This document shows positions 1-6,505 of a stretch of 6,505 nt of DNA, in pieces. The stretch is from JAUVZF01 sp964539385. Lineage in GTDB: Bacteria > Planctomycetota > Phycisphaerae > FEN-1346. The position numbers and the translations under genes are program-made. Within the stretch, counting starts at the first letter, position 1, and every line of letters starts with the position of its first letter. A model generated the notes under the pieces. The model worked only from the letters and a program-made list of their open reading frames with translations, was not told the origin of the DNA and made no database searches. The stretch is taken from contig CAZIJC010000227.1 of NCBI GenBank assembly GCA_964539385.1, forward strand, positions 1 through 6,505, in the 5' to 3' direction.

Positions 1-716
1 ACATGCGCGAGCGGCTCCTGAAACCGAAAATCGGCAAGTGGGGCCAACTCCAGGAGTGGGAAACCGACCGCGACGACCCGAACGACCACCACCGACATGT
101 TTCCCACATGTTTGCGGTCTTCTCGGGCAGACAGATCTCGCCGACGGCGACGCCCGAGTTGTCCGCCGCGGCGGCGAAATCGCTCGAGGCTCGCGGCTCC
201 CAGGGCGACGTGGGGTGGAGCAATGCCTGGAAGACCGCTCTCTGGGCCCGCCTGCTCGACGGTGAGCGGGCCTATGGCTATTACGCCCGCCTCCTCGGCC
301 GCAACGCCTTTCCCAACTTCTTCAACGCCTGTTGGCCTGGCAGGGTTTTTCAGATCGACGGCAACTTCGGCGGGACCGCCGGCGTGTGCGAGATGCTCCT
401 TCAGAGCCACGTTGGCCTGGTCCATCTTCTGCCCGCGCTGCCGAAGGCGTGGGCCACCGGAAGCGTCAAGGGTCTGCGTGCGCGCGGCGGCTTCGAGGTG
501 GACATCGTCTGGAAAGAGGGCGCGTTGACGCAGGCCGTCGTTCGTTCGGCGGCCGGCTGCCCGTGCACGGTGCTGGCACCGACTCCGGTAACCGTACACG
601 CCGACGGCAAGACGGTCCAAACACAGCCGGGTCCGAATAAGAGCGTCCGCTTCGCCACCCGAAGCGGGGGCACGTATGTCGTCCGGCCCAAGGAGGAATC
701 GCGTGGCAGCAGGTAA
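1..716 (+). CDS. GH95 alpha-L-fucosidase-type glycoside hydrolase, C-terminal part (5' end outside window)
   Basis: The first complete codon is at 3 and the frame stays open to TAA at 714-716, giving 237 visible residues. GH95 enzymes are usually well over 700 residues, so about two thirds lies off the left edge and the ATG at 3 is almost certainly internal. GH95 hallmarks are clear: GQLQEW (residues 14-19 of the fragment), HRHVSHMF (30-37), GWSNAWK (71-77) and QIDGNFGGTAG (117-127). In the family, the Asp of the DGNFG motif (here residue 119, codon 357-359) is the catalytic base; the general acid should lie upstream of the window. Residues from about 140 onward look like the C-terminal beta domain, with LLPALP at 142-147. 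The family hydrolyses terminal alpha-L-fucose, mostly alpha-1,2 linked, by inversion; some members act on galactose instead. Location cannot be judged without the N-terminus. A GH20-like gene follows within about 35 bases on the same strand, suggesting one transcript. Confidence 0.93.
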   Translation, partial: MRERLLKPKIGKWGQLQEWETDRDDPNDHHRHVSHMFAVFSGRQISPTATPELSAAAAKSLEARGSQGDVGWSNAWKTALWARLLDGERAYGYYARLLGRNAFPNFFNACWPGRVFQIDGNFGGTAGVCEMLLQSHVGLVHLLPALPKAWATGSVKGLRARGGFEVDIVWKEGALTQAVVRSAAGCPCTVLAPTPVTVHADGKTVQTQPGPNKSVRFATRSGGTYVVRPKEESRGSR

Positions 717-741
717 GGCTGTCACCAGGGGTGGAATCGAT

Positions 742-746
742 GGGAG
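742..746 (+). promoter_or_regulatory. Ribosome binding site that decides the GH20 start
   Basis: GGGAG sits five bases before the ATG at 752. The same frame also opens at GTG 731 and ATG 740. The 752 start is preferred because it places a positively charged residue right after Met and gives a clean signal peptide. The 740 start has an AGGGG at 727-731 and cannot be excluded; the choice changes only four to seven residues. Confidence 0.5.
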
Positions 747-751
747 TGGAG

Positions 752-2833
752 ATGCGCAGCCAGGTGCTCATGATTGTTGCCGCAGCGTTCGTTGCCGCTT
801 CGGTCCGGTCGGTCTCGGCGGAAGACGTTTCGGATCTTCGTCTTGTCCCGTTTCCCAAGCGTATCAGCCTGCAGCCGGAGAGGTTTGCGCTCGACCGCCA
901 ACTGGTTCTTGAGGCCCCCGCCGGCGTGGCCGGGCTCCTCCGGCGACAGATCGGCGACGAACTCCGGCTCGCCGGTCTGCGGCAGCCTGAAGTCCGTGTT
1001 GTGGGCGGGCGGGCCTCGTTCTGGCGGTTGTCGGAGAAGCCCGGCGGGGCCGTACCTGCTTTTCAGTTTCGCGACCGCGCCACGACGGAAGGCTACAGCC
1101 TGGAAATCCGGCCGAGTGAGATCATCTGCGGCGCACCGGTCGCAGACTCTCCAAAGGAGTCTGCGACCTTCAGCCGAGCGGCGGGGCTGTTCTACGGACT
1201 GCAGACGCTCTGCCAGCATATCCGCGCCAACAGAAAGGACAACGCGCTTCCCTGCCTGAAGGTCGAGGACTGGCCGTCGTTGCGGTGGCGGTGTTTTCAG
1301 GACGACCTGACTCGCGGGCCGAGTTCTCGTCCGAGAACGCTTCAGCGCGAAGTTGCCATCGGCTCAGGGCTGAAGATGAACCTTTTCACGTACTACATGG
1401 AGTATCAGTACGCGTTCAAGAAACACCCCGTCATCGGACCGAAGGACGGCTCGCTCACGCCCGAGGAACTCCAAGGGCTCGTCGCCTTCGCCAAGCCGCT
1501 GCACGTCGACATCCTCGGCAACCAGCAGTCGTTCGGCCATTTCACGCGCATTCTCGCCCACAAGGAATACGCGCACCTCAGAGAGACGGGCTACCTCCTT
1601 TGCCCGGTGAAAGAGGAGAGTTACCAACTGCTCGACGATCTCTACTCCGAGGCCGTCCCGTTGCTGCCGTTTCCTTTCTTCAACGTGTGCTGCGACGAGA
1701 CGGGGGGACTTGGGAAGGGACCGTCGAAGGAACTGGCCGGGAAGATCGGCGTCGGCGGCGTGTACGTGCGGCACATTCGCCGCCTTCACGACCTGCTGCG
1801 CGACAAGTACGGCAAGCGGATGATGATGTGGGGCGACATCATCCTGCGGCACCCCGATCACCTGAAAGAGGTCCCCCTGGATACGATCATGCTGACGTGG
1901 GGCTACCGCGCCGGAGCGAACTTCGAGAAGCAGATCATCCCCTTCGCGAAGTCGGGCTACGCGTTTTTCGTCTGCCCCGGCGTCAGCAATTGGAGCCGCA
2001 TCCTGCCCGACTTCGGTGTGGCGACGACGAACATCCGCCATTTTGTCCGCGACGGCGCCAAGCACGGCGCCCTGGGCATGCTCAATACCGCCTGGGAGGA
2101 CGACGGGGAGGCGATCAATGCGCCCAAGTGGCACGGGTACGCCTGGGGGGCGGAGTGTGCGTGGAACGCCTCGACGACCTCGCCGGACGATTTCAACCGC
2201 CGCATCGGCGCGGTGCTCTTCGGCGAGTCGGGCGACCACTTCGGCCGGGCGATCGAACTGCTCGCCCGGACGCACCGGTTGCCCGGCATGCAGGCAATGA
2301 ATAACCGCCGCTTCTGGATGGACGACTTTACGCCGCGGACCGGCGCCGCGAAGGTGCGGGCGTCCGCCGCCGGGTTGCTTCAGATCGTTCGCCCGGCGAT
2401 CCGGCACCTGGAGACCTGCAAGCGGGAAGCCACCGTCAACGCGGAACTGCTCGACGCGTTTCTCTTCGGTGCGCGGCGGATGGAACTGATCGGTCAGCGG
2501 ATGCTCGATGGTCTCGCAACAGCGCAAGCCTACGCGAAGGCCTGCGATGCACCGCCCGCCGAGGCCGTCGCCCTGCTGGACACGGCCCAACATCTCGTCC
2601 GGAAGAACCGGGACGCCCACGAAGCCCTCGGCGTCGAGTTCCGGCAACTGTGGCTTCAGGAGAACAAGCCCTACGCGCTCGACTGGACGATGCGACGCTA
2701 CGAGACCGCCGTCCAGCGTTACGAGGACCTTGCCGCAAAACTCGACCGGGCTCGTGCAAGCGCCGAAGCCGGGAAGCCGCTGCCGCGCCCGGACCAACTC
2801 GGCCTCGCGATGCCCGAGGCCCCTGAATCCTGA
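752..2833 (+). CDS. Exported GH20-like beta-N-acetylhexosaminidase
   Basis: This encodes 693 residues from ATG 752; residue numbers here count from the GTG at 731, so Met752 is residue 8. A signal peptide spans about 8-30 (MRSQVLMIVAAAF, probable cleavage VSA|ED). Residues 34-175 resemble the non-catalytic GH20b domain, ending in the typical SRAAGLFYGLQTL segment (148-160). The barrel follows from about 184. The catalytic pair expected for GH20 substrate-assisted catalysis is Asp322-Glu323 in FNVCCDETGGLGKG. Other barrel motifs are MMMWGDII (364-371), LTWGYRAG (388-395) and TAWEDDGEA (453-461). The usual GG before DE is replaced by CC, so this is a distant branch. Residues 530-690 look mostly helical and are an extra C-terminal region. 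GH20 enzymes remove terminal GlcNAc or GalNAc. The gene lies about 35 bases after the GH95 gene and ends directly against the convergent DUF1566 gene. Exact substrate is not predictable; family call is fairly sure. Confidence 0.82.
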   Translation: MRSQVLMIVAAAFVAASVRSVSAEDVSDLRLVPFPKRISLQPERFALDRQLVLEAPAGVAGLLRRQIGDELRLAGLRQPEVRVVGGRASFWRLSEKPGGAVPAFQFRDRATTEGYSLEIRPSEIICGAPVADSPKESATFSRAAGLFYGLQTLCQHIRANRKDNALPCLKVEDWPSLRWRCFQDDLTRGPSSRPRTLQREVAIGSGLKMNLFTYYMEYQYAFKKHPVIGPKDGSLTPEELQGLVAFAKPLHVDILGNQQSFGHFTRILAHKEYAHLRETGYLLCPVKEESYQLLDDLYSEAVPLLPFPFFNVCCDETGGLGKGPSKELAGKIGVGGVYVRHIRRLHDLLRDKYGKRMMMWGDIILRHPDHLKEVPLDTIMLTWGYRAGANFEKQIIPFAKSGYAFFVCPGVSNWSRILPDFGVATTNIRHFVRDGAKHGALGMLNTAWEDDGEAINAPKWHGYAWGAECAWNASTTSPDDFNRRIGAVLFGESGDHFGRAIELLARTHRLPGMQAMNNRRFWMDDFTPRTGAAKVRASAAGLLQIVRPAIRHLETCKREATVNAELLDAFLFGARRMELIGQRMLDGLATAQAYAKACDAPPAEAVALLDTAQHLVRKNRDAHEALGVEFRQLWLQENKPYALDWTMRRYETAVQRYEDLAAKLDRARASAEAGKPLPRPDQLGLAMPEAPES

Positions 2834-2836
2834 TCA
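2831..2836. other. Palindromic TGATCA carrying the stop codons of two convergent genes
   Basis: TGA at 2831-2833 ends the GH20-like gene on the plus strand. The complement of TCA at 2834-2836 reads TGA and ends the DUF1566 gene on the minus strand. The genes therefore abut with no intergenic base, leaving no room for a terminator between them. Any terminator for one must lie inside the other's coding sequence. Confidence 0.9.
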
Positions 2837-4363
2837 GCGGGTCCGGGGCATTTCACCTTCCGCCAAGTACCCGTCGCCGTCGCGGTCCAGACGATCAAAA
2901 TGGTTCGCCGGGCCGTCGAACTCCGACTTTGAGACCTTGCCGTCCCCGTTGCGGTCGAGTCGTTGGACAAATCGCGAAAAGTTGCCTGGTCCTTGTCCTC
3001 GAACCGGGTCCGTGCCCGGTCTCATTCCCGGGCGCATCCCTTGTCCCGGTCTCCTGCCTTGACCTGGTCCGCCGTGTTGCGCCTCCGTCATTTCGACCTT
3101 CGGACCGCTGGTTTTCGGTGCAGCCTCGCCGGCGCGAACCGCGCGGACGAAATTGTAGATGCGAATCACGTCGCCTTGCGGCCCGCGACCGTACGGGAAT
3201 CGCGACGGATCGCCGGCCTTCGGATCGCTGCGCTGGGAGCCGGCGCCGTGGACGTCCATCAATTGGCGCCCTCCCCGGAAACCCTGCATCCAGCCAAGTG
3301 ACTCGCCGAAAGCGACATAGGCCCCGGCGGCACCGCTGTGGAGGCGTGTGTGTGTGGTGCTGCTCCAGTAGAAGGGATAGTCTTTCTTGCCGCCCTCATG
3401 GGTGATGGACGTGACCTCGAAGATCGGGTCGATGGCGGCCGACTTGCTTGTGGAGGGCGAGCGTGTGTAGTCGACGATGCTCTGCAGTTCTTTGACGTTG
3501 GGCAAACGCCAGTCCGAATGTCCGGCATGCTCCAGGTTCTCGGCCCAATCGAGCGCCTGCTGCCAGTTCAGCCTGCCGTCCCTGTTCTCGCCGGCCTTGA
3601 GATGTCCGCTGTCGCGTTTCATCCAGGTAAGCCCGGTGGCACGGTCCGTGATGGTGCCGTCGCCGTTGTCGTGAAACGCATTCTTCCCGTACCCGGTATT
3701 GCCGCGCACATACATGACGTAGTATCGCTTCGTCCTGCCCGAGCGACCGGGGTGGCTTATGGGATACCCCTTGATACGACCGTCCGCGAAATTCACGCCG
3801 AACATCGTGTCGTTGCCCCGCATGGTCTTGCCGGCGTACCGGGTCGAGGTCGCGTATTGTGAATCGATAACGCGCTCGTTTTCCGCCGCATCACCGTACC
3901 GGAACACGAAGCAGCCGGTATCGATGAACGGACGCTGCTTCGAGGAACCCGTGCTCCGGGGGTCCGGGTCGATGCCGCTGAAGAGGATCAGCGAATACAG
4001 TTCCTTGATGGTCGGCAGGCGCCAATCGTCATGTCCGGCGAGGCGGCAGGCCGACGCGCCCGCAACCGCTTCCCGGAAAGTCTTCTTGGGGCCGGGATCT
4101 TTCCGCCACATGAGGCCCGTCGTCAGGTCCGTGACGGTCCCGTCGCCGTTGTCGCGGTACGCCGGTTGGTTGCCTTGATACTGCGCGTCCTGGCCGAAGA
4201 ACGCATCGCCCGGTTTCGGGTATAGGATCTCGTGCGTGTTGTTGTAGCAGCGCTCCTGCCCGGTGTCGACAATCGTGTAGATTCCCGCAAGGCTCCAGGA
4301 GGCCGGATGCACGACAAGCAGCACGAGAAGCGCCGCCTGCACGAGCACACTGCGGAGTTGCAT
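2834..4363 (-). CDS. Secreted protein with two DUF1566 (Lcl C-terminal) domains and a C-terminal EF-hand pair
   Basis: The protein has 509 residues. A signal peptide spans 1-26 (hydrophobic ALLVLLVV, probable cleavage SLA|G). DUF1566 repeat one covers about 67-221, with DNGDGTVTD (71-79), TTGLMW (81-86) and DDWRLPTIKEL (112-122), ending YVMYVRG. Repeat two covers about 231-412, with DNGDGTITD, ATGLTW, SDWRLPNVKEL (283-293) and FYWSST, ending FVRAVRAG. A Gly/Pro/Arg/Met linker at about 430-461 follows. Two EF-hand loops come last: Asp470, Asn472, Asp474, Glu481 and Asp493, Asp495, Asp497, Glu504, 23 residues apart, fit to bind calcium as a pair. DUF1566 is named for the C-terminal domain of the Legionella Lcl adhesin, which binds sulfated polysaccharides; the role here is unproven. 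Surface or periplasmic glycan binding is an inference. The start is set by AAAGGAG five bases upstream. The frame is open further upstream to 5098, but that runs inside the symporter gene and is not coding. It lies 131 bases downstream of the symporter on the same strand. Confidence 0.88.
   Translation of the reverse strand: MQLRSVLVQAALLVLLVVHPASWSLAGIYTIVDTGQERCYNNTHEILYPKPGDAFFGQDAQYQGNQPAYRDNGDGTVTDLTTGLMWRKDPGPKKTFREAVAGASACRLAGHDDWRLPTIKELYSLILFSGIDPDPRSTGSSKQRPFIDTGCFVFRYGDAAENERVIDSQYATSTRYAGKTMRGNDTMFGVNFADGRIKGYPISHPGRSGRTKRYYVMYVRGNTGYGKNAFHDNGDGTITDRATGLTWMKRDSGHLKAGENRDGRLNWQQALDWAENLEHAGHSDWRLPNVKELQSIVDYTRSPSTSKSAAIDPIFEVTSITHEGGKKDYPFYWSSTTHTRLHSGAAGAYVAFGESLGWMQGFRGGRQLMDVHGAGSQRSDPKAGDPSRFPYGRGPQGDVIRIYNFVRAVRAGEAAPKTSGPKVEMTEAQHGGPGQGRRPGQGMRPGMRPGTDPVRGQGPGNFSRFVQRLDRNGDGKVSKSEFDGPANHFDRLDRDGDGYLAEGEMPRTR
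3643..4161 (-). repeat. Diverged internal duplication (two DUF1566 copies)
   Basis: The DNA at 3643-3678 and 4126-4161 matches at 31 of 36 bases by direct comparison; both encode the DNGDGT-[IV]-TD start of a DUF1566 repeat. Further echoes encode the two DWRLP-x-[IV]-KEL motifs near 3483-3515 and 3998-4030. This supports tandem duplication of one domain. The conserved codons may also reflect protein constraint rather than recent copying. Confidence 0.7.
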
Positions 4364-4368
4364 TGCCA

Positions 4369-4375
4369 CTCCTTT
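4369..4375 (-). promoter_or_regulatory. Ribosome binding site of the DUF1566/EF-hand gene
   Basis: Read on the minus strand this is AAAGGAG, five bases before the ATG at 4363-4361. It is the strongest ribosome binding site in the window. It fixes the start exactly where a signal peptide begins and rules out the longer upstream open frame. Confidence 0.75.
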
Positions 4376-4494
4376 CGGTTTGAGCAGATCGGAGACAGGA
4401 GTGCGGGAAGACCTTCTACACGTTGCTGTCTGCCCCCGGCGACATGGTTGATGACGCCGTCGATGACCCGAAGCGCCGTTCTCTCGTGGGCGTC

Positions 4495-6141
<1,647 letters not shown>

Positions 6142-6148
6142 TCCGTGT

Positions 6149-6152
6149 CTCC
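6149..6152 (-). promoter_or_regulatory. Ribosome binding site of the symporter gene
   Basis: On the minus strand this is GGAG, seven bases before the ATG at 6141-6139. It supports the 548-residue start over upstream in-frame starts such as the ATG at 6249, which would add 36 Arg-rich residues ahead of the first membrane helix. Confidence 0.6.
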
Positions 6153-6332
6153 GTCGGCGTCTCCAGGTTCGCGAGGTCGCGCGGCTGCATACCTGGCCGG
6201 GCGATTCGTTTCCAGCGGCCCATTTTCGCCACGCGCACCCGGGATGCAAGCCTAATCACCGGCAGCGCGGCGCCGGCTTCGGGCTCCGCACCGGCCCTGA
6301 TACTTCACGGGGGCATCGGCGGATTGCGATGA

Positions 6333-6399
6333 GGGGGTTTGTGGAGGGCAGGGTGGTGGATGTGCTGTGGGGCAAGCGTCGGGTTGCGGCGGGTTAGGG
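6333..6399 (+). other. G-run cluster, possible G-quadruplex
   Basis: Plus-strand G-runs lie at 6333-6337, 6346-6348, 6351-6353, 6369-6372, 6381-6383, 6391-6393 and 6397-6399. The last four have spacers of 8, 7 and 3 bases, close to the usual quadruplex rule of loops up to 7. The G-rich strand is the template strand for the leftward symporter transcript, about 190-260 bases upstream of its start codon. Confidence 0.35.
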
Positions 6400-6412
6400 T
6401 TTCCGGACCTGC

Positions 6413-6450
6413 GCAGTTCCTTTCATGTGCTACAAGCAATCGTGAACTGC
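6413..6450. repeat. 7-bp inverted repeat upstream of the symporter
   Basis: GCAGTTC at 6413-6419 and GAACTGC at 6444-6450 are exact reverse complements separated by 24 bases. The spacing is long for an RNA hairpin and no T-run follows either arm, so a terminator is unlikely. Two half-sites of a regulator is one possible reading; a match of this size can also arise by chance. Confidence 0.35.
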
Positions 6451-6460
6451 TCTAAGCGGT

Positions 6461-6470
6461 CTTACGTAAG
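6461..6470. promoter_or_regulatory. Perfect 10-bp palindrome CTTACGTAAG, candidate operator
   Basis: The ten bases read the same on both strands, and the symmetry ends at the flanking bases (T on both sides). It lies in the AT-richer part of the upstream region, 11 bases beyond the inverted repeat. Such symmetry suits a dimeric DNA-binding protein, but no regulator gene is present in the window and only one copy was noticed. Confidence 0.3.
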
Positions 6471-6505
6471 TCTTTTGCTGTGGCGAGAACGGCACCCGCT
6501 CGCTT

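Larger units (their letters stand above)
6142..6505. other. Non-coding upstream region of the symporter gene
   Basis: No open frame here looks like a real gene: those present are short or rich in Arg, Pro and Gly with no recognisable motif. The stretch should hold the promoter for the leftward symporter transcript, but I could not pick out convincing -35 and -10 boxes. Base composition shifts along it: GC-rich near the gene, strongly G-biased on the plus strand at about 6330-6400, then more AT-rich at about 6415-6480. The inverted repeat and palindrome listed separately lie in that AT-richer part. Confidence 0.6.

Noticed and set aside
1364..2797. 477-codon minus-strand open frame opposite the GH20-like gene
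   Set aside because: It is a composition-driven shadow of the GH20 gene; the plus strand carries the recognisable catalytic motifs.
4453..4494. Possible terminator just after the symporter stop (GACGCC and GGCGTC, 6-bp arms)
   Set aside because: The loop is about 30 bases and no T-run follows on the minus strand, so it does not look like an intrinsic terminator; the symporter and DUF1566 genes could still be on one transcript.
6452..6505. Possible C-terminal end of a minus-strand gene entering from the right edge (17 codons ending in TAG)
   Set aside because: It is too short to judge, and a second minus-strand frame is open over the same bases. Third-base use is less GC-rich than in the real genes and includes TTA. 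Sequence beyond 6505 would settle it.
6420..6505. tRNA or small structured RNA in the AT-richer right end
   Set aside because: I could not fold a cloverleaf or find tRNA consensus elements; only the short inverted repeat and the palindrome stand out.

Overview
The window is a GC-rich piece of bacterial DNA with four protein-coding genes arranged as two convergent pairs. A bacterium with an outer membrane and a strong polysaccharide-degrading habit is likely. The mix of a GH95 fucosidase, a distant GH20 hexosaminidase, an SGLT-type sodium symporter and an exported protein with EF-hands points to the Planctomycetota or a neighbouring PVC-type lineage. That placement is inferred from gene content and style, since no marker gene is present.

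Left half, plus strand (1-2833): the 3' end of a GH95 alpha-L-fucosidase-type gene runs in from the left edge. A short gap of about 35 bases separates it from an exported GH20-like beta-N-acetylhexosaminidase. The two are probably co-transcribed and could together strip fucose and N-acetylhexosamine from a fucosylated glycan.

Right half, minus strand (2834-6141): an SLC5/SSS sodium:solute symporter with clear SGLT sugar-transporter motifs is transcribed leftward. After a 131-base gap comes a secreted protein with two tandem DUF1566 (Lcl C-terminal) domains, a Gly/Pro/Arg linker and a C-terminal pair of EF-hand loops. The GH20 gene and the DUF1566 gene meet tail to tail with no base between them: the palindrome TGATCA supplies both stop codons.

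Right edge (6142-6505): about 360 bases with no convincing gene, forming the upstream region of the symporter. It holds a G-rich stretch on the plus strand that could form a quadruplex, a 7-bp inverted repeat and a perfect 10-bp palindrome (CTTACGTAAG).

Taken together, the genes suggest a glycan-use locus: hydrolases release monosaccharides outside the cytoplasm, the symporter takes up a released sugar, and the DUF1566/EF-hand protein could bind polysaccharide or act at the cell surface. The link between the two strands is inference from proximity. No transcriptional regulator, tRNA, rRNA, CRISPR array or mobile element was seen.
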